A stretch of 64,000 nucleotides of DNA from positions 43,011 through 107,010 of the forward strand of contig NZ_JANIOC010000010.1 of assembly GCF_024733565.1 (NCBI RefSeq), read 5' to 3'. The position numbers were made by a program, and so were the translations under genes. Below, in pieces: positions 52,414-61,071 of this stretch (positions are counted from its first letter, which is position 1; each line of letters begins with the position of its first letter). The DNA comes from Rossellomorea sp. SC111 (GTDB lineage: Bacteria > Bacillota > Bacilli > Bacillales > Bacillaceae_B). The notes under the pieces were generated by a model, which did no database searches, was not told where the DNA came from, and saw nothing but the letters and a program-made list of their open reading frames with translations.

Positions 52414-54428
52414 AAGTCGGAAGAAAACTAACCGAATATGCGCTTGTGTATAAAAAAATCATCATAGCGGCCCTCCTGATGCTCAGTGTATCAGTGGCGG
52501 CAGAACTTGCAGGGCCTTTCATAGCCAAAAAACTGATTGATGACCATATTCTGGGGATTGAGTCGACCTGGTATGAAACGGTGGAGGGGAAAGAAGCTGT
52601 ACCTTATGAAGGTACTTGGTATAAGCGTGATCAATATTTCCATGAAGGAGAGACAAAAGGGGAAGACGTCCGAATCCTTCAGGTTGGCAGAGCGTTTTAT
52701 TTTGTTCCAGCCACGGTTTCATTTGACGGGGCACGATCTGTGTCATCAGGGGAGATGACGATTACAAAAGGCGGGGAATCAGCAACCTATCCCGTTGAGA
52801 AGCTAACAGGAGATGAGCTTCTCAGGTTCTATAATCCGGAAATCCCAAGGATCATCCGATTGCTTGCCTTTTATTTCGGCTTGCTTGTCGTCGCGGCCTT
52901 TTTCCAATACGGCCAGCGGTTCTACCTTCAGAAGGCGGCGAACCGTGTCATACAAAAGATGCGTAATGATGTATTTCAGCATATCCAGAAGCTTCCGATC
53001 CGCTATTTCGATAATCTGCCGGCAGGGAAAGTCGTTGCCAGAATCACAAACGACACGGAAGCAATCAGGGACCTTTATGTAACCGTATTATCCACATTCT
53101 TCTCCAGTACGATATATATTATCGGGATTTACATTGCACTCTTTATCCTTGATGCAAAATTAGCGGCCATCTGCTTGATCCTGATACCGATCCTTGTTGT
53201 GTGGACGTATCTTTATCGTATTTATGCGTCGAAATACAATCACATCATCAGATCGAAAGTGAGTGATATCAATGCCATGGTCAATGAATCAATACAGGGT
53301 ATGAACATCATTCAGGCATTCAGCAGAGAGAAGAAAACGAACGAAGAATTCGAAGATTTGAACGAAACCCACTTCAAATATCAAAATAAGCTACTAAGCT
53401 TAAATTCAATGACCTCCCATAACCTTGTCGGGGTTCTGAGGAATATTACGTTCGTTGCGTTCATATGGTATTTCGGAGGAGCATCGATCGGAGTGGGATC
53501 TGTTGTCACGCTTGGCGTGCTTTACGCCTTTATCGACTACATCAACCGGTTGTTCCAGCCAGTGACAGGAATCGTGAACCAACTTGCCAACCTTGAACAG
53601 GCACTTGTTGCGGGAGAACGGGTTTTCCAGCTCCTTGAAGAGACGGGGACCCCTGTGGAAGATGGGAAAATGAGCAGGTATGACGGAAATGTGAGCTTTG
53701 AGCATGTATTCTTTGGATATAAAGAAAATGAGTATGTATTGAAAGATATTACGTTTGAAGCGAATAAAGGGGAAACTGTTGCCCTGGTGGGACACACGGG
53801 TTCAGGAAAGAGCTCGATCATGAATCTGTTGTTCCGTTTCTATGATAGCAATGAAGGGAAAATCCGGATTGATGGAAAAGACATTGTCGATATTCCATAT
53901 CAGACGATTCGGGAGCATATGGGAATCGTCCTGCAGGATCCCTATTTGTTCACAGGGACGATTGCTTCTAATGTCAGTCTCGATGATCCAAGGATTTCGA
54001 GGGAACAGGTGGAGGCGGCACTCAATGCTGTAGGTGCGGAAAAAGTGTTCAAAAACCTGGAGAATGGATATGATGAACCGGTGATCGAGAAAGGCAGCAC
54101 ACTTTCATCCGGTCAACGCCAACTGATATCATTTGCCCGTGCACTTGCCTTTAATCCAGCGATCCTGATTCTCGATGAAGCGACTTCGAGCATCGATACA
54201 GAGACTGAGGCCATTATTCAGGAAGCGATGGAAGTCCTGAAAAAGGGCAGAACGACCTTCATCATCGCTCACAGGTTATCCACGATCAAAGAAGCTGATC
54301 AAATCCTTGTGTTAGATCGAGGGGAAATCGTAGAACGTGGAAATCATGATGAGTTAATGAAAAGTGTGGGTCGTTATTATCAAATGTATCAGCTACAACA
54401 AGGAACAAAAGATAATCTGGCAGGATAG
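52410..54428 (+). CDS. bmrD: Heterodimeric ABC multidrug exporter subunit BmrD
   Basis: The 672-residue product compares with 673 for B. subtilis YheH/BmrD. An extracellular insertion between segments 1 and 2 (residues ~45-140, rich in charged residues) is typical of this subunit. The ATPase domain has Walker A GHTGSGKSS near 461, a variant signature LSSGQRQL near 568 and a canonical Walker B ILILDEATSSID. It therefore supplies the catalytic Glu missing in BmrC. The two genes overlap by ATGA. The dimer exports drugs such as doxorubicin-like dyes in B. subtilis. Confidence 0.94.
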   Translation: MKVGRKLTEYALVYKKIIIAALLMLSVSVAAELAGPFIAKKLIDDHILGIESTWYETVEGKEAVPYEGTWYKRDQYFHEGETKGEDVRILQVGRAFYFVPATVSFDGARSVSSGEMTITKGGESATYPVEKLTGDELLRFYNPEIPRIIRLLAFYFGLLVVAAFFQYGQRFYLQKAANRVIQKMRNDVFQHIQKLPIRYFDNLPAGKVVARITNDTEAIRDLYVTVLSTFFSSTIYIIGIYIALFILDAKLAAICLILIPILVVWTYLYRIYASKYNHIIRSKVSDINAMVNESIQGMNIIQAFSREKKTNEEFEDLNETHFKYQNKLLSLNSMTSHNLVGVLRNITFVAFIWYFGGASIGVGSVVTLGVLYAFIDYINRLFQPVTGIVNQLANLEQALVAGERVFQLLEETGTPVEDGKMSRYDGNVSFEHVFFGYKENEYVLKDITFEANKGETVALVGHTGSGKSSIMNLLFRFYDSNEGKIRIDGKDIVDIPYQTIREHMGIVLQDPYLFTGTIASNVSLDDPRISREQVEAALNAVGAEKVFKNLENGYDEPVIEKGSTLSSGQRQLISFARALAFNPAILILDEATSSIDTETEAIIQEAMEVLKKGRTTFIIAHRLSTIKEADQILVLDRGEIVERGNHDELMKSVGRYYQMYQLQQGTKDNLAG

Positions 54429-54433
54429 AAGGG

Positions 54434-54470
54434 GAAAGCGTCTGACGATAGCAGTCGGATGCTTTTTCTT
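54434..54470 (+). terminator. Terminator after bmrD
   Basis: AAAGCGTCTGAC pairs with GTCGGATGCTTT with wobble pairs, followed by T residues. Confidence 0.72.
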
Positions 54471-54667
54471 ATTTAATGATTTCAATATTGAAAATACCCC
54501 GCAATAATTTTAAAATATGCTGGTGATAAGGGGAATCATCCATGTGTAAATACTATTTCCTGTTAAGAAAACAGGACTTTCGGGGGATTTTGTCGTTTTA
54601 AATCGAATTTATCCCCTTCTCAATGTATAATTTAATTGATGAAAAAGTTTCATAAAGGGAGGATCCT

Positions 54668-55048
54668 ATGATGGGATGGGCTATCGCCATTTTATTTGGG
54701 TCAGCAGTTGTGCTGCTCATTTTATCGTTTATTAAAACGACACAAACCAACTCGAGGCTTGAGCAACAGATAGAGCATGTATCCATTTCTGTATTGAATG
54801 AGGTTCATGAGCTGGAGAAGCAATTACGAAATATACAATTAGATGCAGAAATTACAGCACAGCAGGCAGGAGCTGCACCTGCTGTATCCGAGGAGCGCGA
54901 ATTGCTCCGTGAGATGCTTGATTTGTATAAAAGAGGCTATTCTGTTGAAAGTATTGCAGGGAAAACAAAGCTCAAACCTAATGAAGTGGAGCATATGCTT
55001 TCACCATTTATGGCTCAAAAGGGTGAAAGGGGCTTAGTGGCACAATGA
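54668..55048 (+). CDS. Membrane-anchored coiled-coil protein, SwrB-like layout
   Basis: The 126-residue product has one N-terminal membrane segment (residues ~3-22), a coiled coil (~28-65, RLEQQIEHVSISVLNEVHEL) and a C-terminal helix-turn-helix-like stretch (MLDLYKRGYSVESIAGKTKL). This is the layout of SwrB-type proteins, but the sequence and place differ and I do not assign that name. GGGAGG is 6 bases before the ATG. Its stop overlaps the next start, so the two proteins are probably made together. Confidence 0.72.
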   Translation: MMGWAIAILFGSAVVLLILSFIKTTQTNSRLEQQIEHVSISVLNEVHELEKQLRNIQLDAEITAQQAGAAPAVSEERELLREMLDLYKRGYSVESIAGKTKLKPNEVEHMLSPFMAQKGERGLVAQ

Positions 55049-55530
55049 CAGTGACATCGAATTCATTACGGAGTTTTGCTGGAGGGATTTTGATCGCAAC
55101 GTCTTTGATTGGAGCTGTGTATCTTTTCGGGCCTTCTGAAGCAAAGAGTACCGGGAAAGAAGAACCTGCTGAAGTGCAAAAGCTGTCAGAGGATGAAATG
55201 GTGAAGAAGCTGACTTCAGAAGGCTATGTCATACATACAGAAGACCAGTGGAACAAACAGCTGAAGGCTATGAATGAAAAGCAGGAAGAGAATGCATCTG
55301 ATAAGAAAGATGACGGTAAGGTGGTCTACAAAACGATGCTCACGGTTTCTACCGGTATGACGAGTATCGACGTAGGAAACGCTTTGGAACAAGCCAATAT
55401 CATAAAAAATGGTTTGGATTTCTATAAAGAGGTAGAAAAGCGGGGACTTGAGAATGAGCTGCGCCCAGGTACCTTTGAAGTCGAAAGTGGAATGAGCACG
55501 GACGAAATCATTTCTACCATCTTTAAATAA
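55045..55530 (+). CDS. Anchored mini-MltG/YceG-like protein
   Basis: The 161-residue product has an N-terminal membrane segment (~11-28), a charged linker (~35-90), and a C-terminal domain of about 70 residues. That domain (VSTGMTSIDVGNALEQANII, ELRPGTFEVESGMSTDEIIS) resembles the LysM-like part of MltG/YceG endolytic transglycosylases. The catalytic domain of MltG is absent. It may bind peptidoglycan outside the membrane. It is translationally coupled to the coiled-coil gene and ends in a strong terminator. Confidence 0.75.
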   Translation: MTVTSNSLRSFAGGILIATSLIGAVYLFGPSEAKSTGKEEPAEVQKLSEDEMVKKLTSEGYVIHTEDQWNKQLKAMNEKQEENASDKKDDGKVVYKTMLTVSTGMTSIDVGNALEQANIIKNGLDFYKEVEKRGLENELRPGTFEVESGMSTDEIISTIFK

Positions 55531-55534
55531 AAGG

Positions 55535-55568
55535 AAAACGGGACTGACGTTCAGTCCCGTTTTTTCAT
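55535..55568. terminator. Bidirectional terminator
   Basis: AAAACGGGACTGA pairs with TCAGTCCCGTTTT around a 3-base loop. It serves the mini-MltG gene and converging yheG. Confidence 0.9.
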
Positions 55569-55570
55569 AC

Positions 55571-56179
55571 TCAATAACAGATGCCAACCCGGCTTTTGAT
55601 GAAGGATTCGTCTGATAGTTGTTTGTATATGAAATCTCCGGTGTCATACATGGAAATGCTGCTCCCGCCTTCAGGAAGAACATCTCTTTCCGTTCGGTAA
55701 TTCCTGAGCCTTTCTCCATCCGGCAAATAGGTCGGACAAACGATGGTCCAGTCCATTCCGGATGCCTGAAGCATGAGAAAAGCCCTTAAATGGTCTTCCG
55801 CAGCGGTTGTGCGTCTCCGCTTTGATTCACTTGATTGAAAACGGTAAAGACGATCGTCCTTCCGCGCCTGGAGGATGCCTGCCGTCCCGCACGTGATGAT
55901 CCGTTTTACTCCATGCCTTCTCATGGCTTTCAACAGGATTGGCATACTTTTTGTGAGGACATCCTGTTTATCTGTATTCAGGCAGCTGATTACGGCATCT
56001 GAGCCTTCGATGGTCTTCATCACATCTTCTTCATTCAACACATCCCCGACAATTTCCGTACCGGAGGCATCTGGTCCACCGCCTCTCCGTACCAATCGAT
56101 TCACTTCATATTCTGACACAGCCCGTTGAAAGACTACGGAACCAACCCGGCCCGTGCTCCCGAATAAAGCAATTTTCAT
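55571..56179 (-). CDS. yheG: NAD(P)-binding oxidoreductase YheG (NmrA-like SDR)
   Basis: The 202-residue protein has the nucleotide-binding GSTGRVGS at residues 7-14, ISCLNTD after the fourth strand, and IITCGTAGI near 95. The classical YxxxK catalytic pair is not evident, as in many NmrA-like atypical SDRs. B. subtilis yheG lies next to yheH (bmrD) and the ssp gene, as here apart from the inserted genes. Substrate unknown. Confidence 0.82.
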   Translation of the reverse strand: MKIALFGSTGRVGSVVFQRAVSEYEVNRLVRRGGGPDASGTEIVGDVLNEEDVMKTIEGSDAVISCLNTDKQDVLTKSMPILLKAMRRHGVKRIITCGTAGILQARKDDRLYRFQSSESKRRRTTAAEDHLRAFLMLQASGMDWTIVCPTYLPDGERLRNYRTERDVLPEGGSSISMYDTGDFIYKQLSDESFIKSRVGICY

Positions 56180-56302
56180 ATCATGCCCTCCTGTTTTCTT
56201 ATAAAAATAGTGTATCTTATAATCGGAAATTTTTACATGTTTGTGTATTCAGGGATACATACTAAAGACATGATGAAAAAATCTCGAGATGAAACATTTA
56301 TG

Positions 56303-56331
56303 TTGACTTATTTGTGGTAACGTTTTATGAT
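56303..56331 (+). promoter_or_regulatory. Sigma-A promoter of the tcy operon
   Basis: TTGACT at 56303-56308 and TATGAT at 56326-56331 with a 17-bp spacer, about 50 bp before the tcyA start. Confidence 0.75.
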
Positions 56332-56379
56332 GACATTCGTAACGAATTTAAATCCGATAAGAATAGTGGGGGTTTTACG

Positions 56380-57195
56380 ATGAAAAAGTGGAAATTATCC
56401 ATCATCATGCTAATCGCCTTATCCATGGTATTAGCTGCATGTGGTCAATCTAAAGATAAAGATGAATCAAATGGTGATTCGAAAAAGACATCCCTTTACG
56501 ATAAGGTAAAGGAAGATGGAGAATTACTTGTAGGGACGGAAGGTACATATCCTCCTTTCACATTCCATGACAAATCAGGAAAGCTGACCGGGTTTGATGT
56601 AGAAATCGCCCGTGAAATAGCGAAGCGTCTTGGTGTCGAAGCAAAATTCCAGGAAACGCAATGGGATGCCATGTTCGAAGGTTTGAACTCCAAGCGTTTC
56701 GATATGATCGCAAATCAGGTGGGGATTCGTGAAGACCGCGAAAAGAAATACGATTTCTCTAAACCATATATCGAATCAAGCGCCGTAGTGGTCGTGTCAA
56801 AAGACAACAAGGATGTTACATCATTTGAGGATATCAAAGGATTGACTTCAGCTCAGTCCTTGACAAGTAACTATCGTGATATCGCTGAAAAAAACGGGGC
56901 AAAGATCCAAGGTGTGGAAGGTTTATCACAATCAATCCAGCTTCTTGAACAAGGCAGAGTGGACGTGACCGTGAATGATAAAATTTCCATTCTTGATTAC
57001 TTAAAGAAACAACCGAACGCCAAAGTCAAAATCGCTGCTGAAGCGGAAGATGCAGGTCAAAGCGGTTTCATGTTCCGTAAAGGGAATGACAAGTTGGTTG
57101 AAGAGGTAAACAAAGCGTTAGAGGACATGATGGAAGACGGCACGTACAAAGAAATCTCTGATAAGTGGTTCGGAGAAGATGTATCTCCTAAGTAG
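56380..57195 (+). CDS. tcyA: Amino-acid ABC transporter binding lipoprotein (TcyA-like)
   Basis: The 271-residue precursor has a lipobox LAAC (Cys near 21). The mature protein is a polar amino-acid binding protein: [20 protein letters not shown] and [20 protein letters not shown] are typical. Length, operon order and sequence flavour fit the L-cystine importer TcyABC of B. subtilis, though other polar amino acids remain possible. The in-frame extension to 56314 is rejected; AGTGGGGG is before the ATG at 56380. Confidence 0.82.
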   Translation: MKKWKLSIIMLIALSMVLAACGQSKDKDESNGDSKKTSLYDKVKEDGELLVGTEGTYPPFTFHDKSGKLTGFDVEIAREIAKRLGVEAKFQETQWDAMFEGLNSKRFDMIANQVGIREDREKKYDFSKPYIESSAVVVVSKDNKDVTSFEDIKGLTSAQSLTSNYRDIAEKNGAKIQGVEGLSQSIQLLEQGRVDVTVNDKISILDYLKKQPNAKVKIAAEAEDAGQSGFMFRKGNDKLVEEVNKALEDMMEDGTYKEISDKWFGEDVSPK

Positions 57196-57874
57196 CATTT
57201 ACCAGGATCCTGAAGCAATGATTGATATTTTACAAAGCTCCCTGCTTCCAATGTTAGAGGGGGCTTTGTATTATTCTATCCCTCTGACGCTGATTTCTTT
57301 TGCTTTAGGTATGATTCTGGCTGTACTCACTGCTCTTGCACGTCTATCAAATATATCGATCTTAAGGGGAATTGCCCGATTTTATGTTTCGGCCGTACGA
57401 GGCACGCCTCTCCTCGTGCAATTGTTTATCATATTCTATGGGTTACCTACTCTTGGGATCAAATTTGATCCATTCCCATCAGCTATCATTGCCTTTTCAT
57501 TGAACAAAGGTGCGTACTCATCAGAAATCGTCCGTGCGGCGATTCAATCGATTCCAAAAGGGCAATGGGAAGCAGGATATTCAATCGGTATGACCTATTC
57601 ACAGGCATTAAAAAGAATCATCCTGCCGCAGGCGACGAGAGTATCGATTCCGCCATTAGCAAACTCGTTCATCAGTCTAGTGAAAGATACGTCCCTTGCA
57701 TCCTTGATCTTAGTAACAGAAATGTTTAGAAAAGCCCAGGAAATCGCTGCAACGAATTATGAGTTCCTGCTCATGTATATGGAAGCAGCCGTACTTTACT
57801 GGATCATCTGCTTTATATTATCGATCATACAGGGCCGCATCGAGAACAGGCTGGATCGATATATTGCCAAGTAA
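57179..57874 (+). CDS. tcyB: Amino-acid ABC transporter permease (TcyB-like)
   Basis: The 231-residue membrane protein has five or six segments. The [17 protein letters not shown] motif near residue 75 and the cytoplasmic EAA-type loop ([20 protein letters not shown], ~122-141) identify a His/Glu/cystine-type permease. Its start overlaps the end of tcyA by 17 bases, with CGGAGAAG serving as a possible RBS. Confidence 0.85.
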   Translation: MYLLSSIYQDPEAMIDILQSSLLPMLEGALYYSIPLTLISFALGMILAVLTALARLSNISILRGIARFYVSAVRGTPLLVQLFIIFYGLPTLGIKFDPFPSAIIAFSLNKGAYSSEIVRAAIQSIPKGQWEAGYSIGMTYSQALKRIILPQATRVSIPPLANSFISLVKDTSLASLILVTEMFRKAQEIAATNYEFLLMYMEAAVLYWIICFILSIIQGRIENRLDRYIAK

Positions 57875-57892
57875 TTTAAAAGGAGATTGAAT

Positions 57893-58627
57893 ATGATTTC
57901 CATCAAAGGATTAACGAAACGATTTGATCAGTTAGAAGTCTTAAAGGGTATGGACGTAGAAGTCGATAAAGGGCAGGTCATCGTCCTGATCGGCCCTTCA
58001 GGCTCAGGGAAGACAACTTTCCTCCGTTGTCTGAATGCCCTTGAAATCCCGAATGACGGGACTGTTTCAATAGGAGGTACGACTGTAGACTTCACTAAGA
58101 AAGCATCGAGGCAAGAGCTTCTTCAACTAAGAAGAAAAACGGGGATGGTATTTCAAAATTATAATCTGTTCCCCCACATGACTGCTCTTGAGAACGTGAT
58201 GGAAGGTCCTACGGTCGTCCAAAAGCGTAACAAGTCGGAAACAAGAAAGAAAGCCATCCAGCTCCTTGAAAAAGTGGGACTCGGAGATAAGGTCGATTAC
58301 TATCCATTCCAGCTTTCAGGTGGACAGCAGCAGAGGGTCGGCATCGCAAGGGCCCTCGCCATCGAGCCGGAAGTGATGCTCTTCGATGAGCCAACCTCTG
58401 CACTTGATCCCGAACTGATAGGTGAGGTCCTCAAGGTCATGAAAGATCTTGCTGAAGAAGGCATGACAATGGTCGTCGTGACACACGAAATGCGGTTCGC
58501 GAAAGAAGCGGCCGATAAAGTCATCTTCATGGATGGGGGCCATATTGTCGAAGAAGGCACTCCTCAGGAAGTATTCGAGAATCCGACGAATGAACGGACG
58601 AAGCAATTCCTTAATTTAATACAATAA
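57893..58627 (+). CDS. tcyC: Amino-acid ABC transporter ATPase (TcyC-like)
   Basis: The 244-residue ATPase has Walker [10 protein letters not shown] near residues 34-42, the Q-loop in [11 protein letters not shown], signature LSGGQQQR near 138-145, Walker [15 protein letters not shown] near 158-171 and the switch His in [12 protein letters not shown] six bases upstream sits too near the AAAGGAG site. It energises the TcyAB importer; the three genes form one operon. Confidence 0.88.
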   Translation: MISIKGLTKRFDQLEVLKGMDVEVDKGQVIVLIGPSGSGKTTFLRCLNALEIPNDGTVSIGGTTVDFTKKASRQELLQLRRKTGMVFQNYNLFPHMTALENVMEGPTVVQKRNKSETRKKAIQLLEKVGLGDKVDYYPFQLSGGQQQRVGIARALAIEPEVMLFDEPTSALDPELIGEVLKVMKDLAEEGMTMVVVTHEMRFAKEAADKVIFMDGGHIVEEGTPQEVFENPTNERTKQFLNLIQ

Positions 58628-58632
58628 AGTGA

Positions 58633-58671
58633 AAAGGTGAATGGGACGTGGTCTCATTCATCTTTTTTTAA
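58633..58671 (+). terminator. Terminator of the tcy operon
   Basis: AGGTGAATGGGAC pairs with GTCTCATTCATCT (with wobble pairs), followed by a T-run. Confidence 0.85.
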
Positions 58672-58781
58672 ATTTTGTTCATATAGTCAACTAACGCTAA
58701 TAATCTTTTCAGAAAAAGGTTAGAAGGAACGTTTTAGTGGAAATATGGTAGTAGTTGGATCATTTACAGGGAGGAATGACA

Positions 58782-60167
58782 ATGGAATACCGTATTGAAC
58801 GTGACACAATAGGAGAAATGAAGGTGCCAAAGGAAAAATATTGGGGGGCCCAGACTCAACGGAGTAAGGAAAACTTCCAGATCGGTACAGAGAAGATGCC
58901 CATCGAGGTTACATATGCCTTTGCACAGTTGAAGAAAGCGGCAGCAGTCGTCAATCATTCACTTGGAAAGCTTTCTGAAGGGAAGATGAAGGCGATTGGG
59001 ATGGCATGTGATGAAATTTTGGAAGGGACATGGGATGAACATTTCCCCCTGGTTGTCTGGCAAACGGGAAGCGGGACTCAGTCCAATATGAACGTAAACG
59101 AAGTAGTGGCTTATCGTGCCAATGAACTTCTCGGTGAAAACGGCTCGGAGGAGAGGGTCCATCCCAATGATGATGTGAACATGTCTCAAAGTTCCAATGA
59201 TACATTCCCGACTGCCATGCACGTAGCGGCGTATCAGGAAATTGAATCCAAGCTGTTTCCCGTGCTCCAGCAATTCACTGCAACACTGAAAGAGAAAGAA
59301 AATCAATTTCAGGATATTATTAAAATCGGCCGTACCCATCTCCAGGATGCCACGCCGTTAACTCTCGGGCAGGAAATCAGTGGATGGCGCTCCATGATGG
59401 AAAAATCCTATAGCATGATAAGAGAAAGTGTACAGCGTCTGGTCAACCTTGCCATTGGGGGAACGGCAGTAGGAACCGGGATCAATGCAGATCCAACTTT
59501 TGGTGGCAAGGTTGCGGCACAATTAGAAGTACAGACAGGCATCAAATTCGTTTCATCTGATAATAAGTTCCATGCCCTGACATCCCATGATGAAGTCGTG
59601 TTCGTCCACGGTGCCATTAAGGCATTGGCAGCGGATCTAATGAAAATTGCGAATGATGTCAGATGGCTTTCAAGCGGACCCCGAAGCGGTATAGGGGAGA
59701 TGACGATACCTGCCAATGAACCAGGCAGCTCCATCATGCCGGGGAAAGTGAATCCTACGCAAAGCGAGGCTGTGACGATGGTTGCCACACAAGTGTTTGG
59801 AAATGATGCAGCCATAGGCTTTGCTGCAAGTCAGGGGAACTTTGAACTGAATGTATTCAAACCGGTCATCATTTATAATATGCTGCAATCCGTAAGGCTG
59901 CTTGCAGATGGGATAAAGTCCTTCAACGACAAATGTGTGAAGGGTTTAGAGGCAAATCGGGAGGTCATTGAAGACTTTGTGCAAAGGTCACTCATGCTCG
60001 TGACGGCACTAAACCCGCACATCGGATATGAGAAGGCGGCAGAAATTGCAAAGAAGGCCCATCAGGACGGGTCCACATTAAAAGAAGCAGCCCTCGAGTC
60101 AGGTTATCTGACAGAAGAACAGTATGATAAATGGATCGATCCTGCAGCTATGGTCCATAATAAATGA
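58782..60167 (+). CDS. fumC: Class II fumarate hydratase
   Basis: The 461-residue enzyme (462 in B. subtilis CitG) interconverts fumarate and malate in the TCA cycle. Family blocks are [20 protein letters not shown] near residue 96, [14 protein letters not shown] near 135, the catalytic region [17 protein letters not shown] near 183 with His, and the signature [15 protein letters not shown] near 315 with the catalytic Ser. Two in-frame starts upstream are rejected because GGGAGG lies 7-8 bases before 58782. It is a single gene ending at a strong hairpin. In B. subtilis this gene is called citG. Confidence 0.96.
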   Translation: MEYRIERDTIGEMKVPKEKYWGAQTQRSKENFQIGTEKMPIEVTYAFAQLKKAAAVVNHSLGKLSEGKMKAIGMACDEILEGTWDEHFPLVVWQTGSGTQSNMNVNEVVAYRANELLGENGSEERVHPNDDVNMSQSSNDTFPTAMHVAAYQEIESKLFPVLQQFTATLKEKENQFQDIIKIGRTHLQDATPLTLGQEISGWRSMMEKSYSMIRESVQRLVNLAIGGTAVGTGINADPTFGGKVAAQLEVQTGIKFVSSDNKFHALTSHDEVVFVHGAIKALAADLMKIANDVRWLSSGPRSGIGEMTIPANEPGSSIMPGKVNPTQSEAVTMVATQVFGNDAAIGFAASQGNFELNVFKPVIIYNMLQSVRLLADGIKSFNDKCVKGLEANREVIEDFVQRSLMLVTALNPHIGYEKAAEIAKKAHQDGSTLKEAALESGYLTEEQYDKWIDPAAMVHNK

Positions 60168-60206
60168 TGGGAAAGCAAGGGCTTGAAATTTATTTACGAC
60201 ATAATG

Positions 60207-60237
60207 AAACTCCCGGCCTTAAGACCGGGAGTTTTAG
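60207..60237. terminator. Terminator between fumC and the SASP gene
   Basis: AAACTCCCGG pairs with CCGGGAGTTT, with CTTAAG inside the loop. It may serve both strands. Confidence 0.85.
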
Positions 60238-60258
60238 CCATTCATATTAAATTGCTTA

Positions 60259-60477
60259 TTATTTTTGGTACCCGCCACCGATTTGTTGTTCAGCCATTTG
60301 AACTAGGCGCTTAGTGATTTCTCCACCTACAGAACCGTTAGCACGAGCTGTTGCATCAGGTCCTAATTGTACGCCGAACTCAGAAGCGATTTCGTACTTC
60401 ATTTGGTCGATTGCTTGTTGAGCTCCTGGAGCTACTAGTTGGTTAGATGAATTGCTGCGAGATTGTTGCTGTTGCAT
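60259..60477 (-). CDS. sspB: Alpha/beta-type small acid-soluble spore protein
   Basis: The 72-residue protein coats and protects spore DNA and is degraded at germination. It has the family core: [20 protein letters not shown], the GPR protease site EIASEFGV, and [31 protein letters not shown] precedes the ATG. The sspB symbol follows its neighbourhood with yheG and bmrCD; the family has several near-identical members, so the paralogue is uncertain. It is expressed from a sigma-G-type promoter behind a ~140-nt leader containing a tRNA-like structure. Confidence 0.95.
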   Translation of the reverse strand: MQQQQSRSNSSNQLVAPGAQQAIDQMKYEIASEFGVQLGPDATARANGSVGGEITKRLVQMAEQQIGGGYQK

Positions 60478-60510
60478 AATCTGTCATCTCCTTAGAATGT
60501 ATAAGTTTTT

Positions 60511-60579
60511 TGGTTGGGTTAGCTGGAATTGCACCAGCCCGCTATTCCATGAGCGACCATCTTGTTATGGTGTAACCCA
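60511..60579 (-). ncRNA. tRNA-like cloverleaf in the SASP leader
   Basis: Read on the minus strand, 69 bases fold as a tRNA: acceptor TGGGTTA/TAACCCA (7 bp, perfect), D arm CCAT/ATGG with loop AACAAG, anticodon arm CGCT/AGCG with an 8-base loop CATGGAAT, T arm GCTGG/CCAGC with loop TGCAATT (7 bases), then A and an encoded CCA. Differences from a working tRNA are the missing GG in the D loop, G in place of the second T of the T loop, one extra anticodon-loop base, and C at position 8. It is best described as a pseudo-tRNA or tRNA-like element lying 33 nt before the SASP start codon. Confidence 0.6.
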
Positions 60580-60623
60580 TCGAGTGGGGTTTAGAGAAGG
60601 CTTGTTGCTGCCTTGTTACTAGG

Positions 60624-60653
60624 TATTATGGTTTCTCTGAAGAATAATATTCA
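60624..60653 (-). promoter_or_regulatory. Sigma-G promoter of the SASP gene
   Basis: On the minus strand TGAATA (60653-60648), 17 bp, then CATAATA (60630-60624): an almost perfect forespore sigma-G promoter. Transcription would start near 60616 and cross the tRNA-like structure. Confidence 0.82.
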
Positions 60654-60771
60654 AGGGGATGACAGGGAATTTATTCCTATTAAATCCCTGCAAGTTTTCT
60701 ACATAAATCACCATGATTGTAAAAAGGCTAACACTATATAAAGATTTAGATTGAAAGTATGGTGACACATC

Positions 60772-61023
60772 ATGAAAGCTTGCGCGTTATGTAACGGAAT
60801 CGTTGAATACAGGGGACTTTGCAAAAAGTGTGGGGACTCGACAACGGATCAGGGTAGATATTATGATTTTTACGATGAGTATAGTGCGTATATGGATATT
60901 CAGCACGTGCAGTTAGCCGACGGCATTCCCAATAGCAGCTGCTCTGATACTTGTCTTCATCTCTTTACATGCATCCGGTGTGGGGAAGAAGAAGGCAAAA
61001 GTATAGACCTGACGGAATTTTAA
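60772..61023 (+). CDS. Small zinc-ribbon-like protein, hypothetical
   Basis: The 83-residue protein opens with two CxxC pairs (CALC, CKKC) and has a third in the tail (CIRC) plus further cysteines (SSCSDTCLH), a pattern suited to binding one or two zinc ions. The middle is rich in Tyr and Asp (YYDFYDEYSAYMDIQH). The RBS is weak. It is divergent from the SASP gene and converges on msmX across a terminator. Function unknown. Confidence 0.68.
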   Translation: MKACALCNGIVEYRGLCKKCGDSTTDQGRYYDFYDEYSAYMDIQHVQLADGIPNSSCSDTCLHLFTCIRCGEEEGKSIDLTEF

Positions 61024-61024
61024 T

Positions 61025-61066
61025 AAAAAATGGCGCATCCTAAAAGCAGGGTGCGCCATTTTCTTA
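61025..61066. terminator. Bidirectional terminator, zinc-ribbon gene / msmX
   Basis: AAAATGGCGCATCCT pairs with AGGGTGCGCCATTTT around a 6-base loop. Confidence 0.92.
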
Positions 61067-61071
61067 TATGT

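Noticed and set aside
60511-60579. Functional canonical tRNA
   Set aside because: The D loop lacks GG, the T loop has G at the second position and the anticodon loop has eight bases; it is reported as tRNA-like only.
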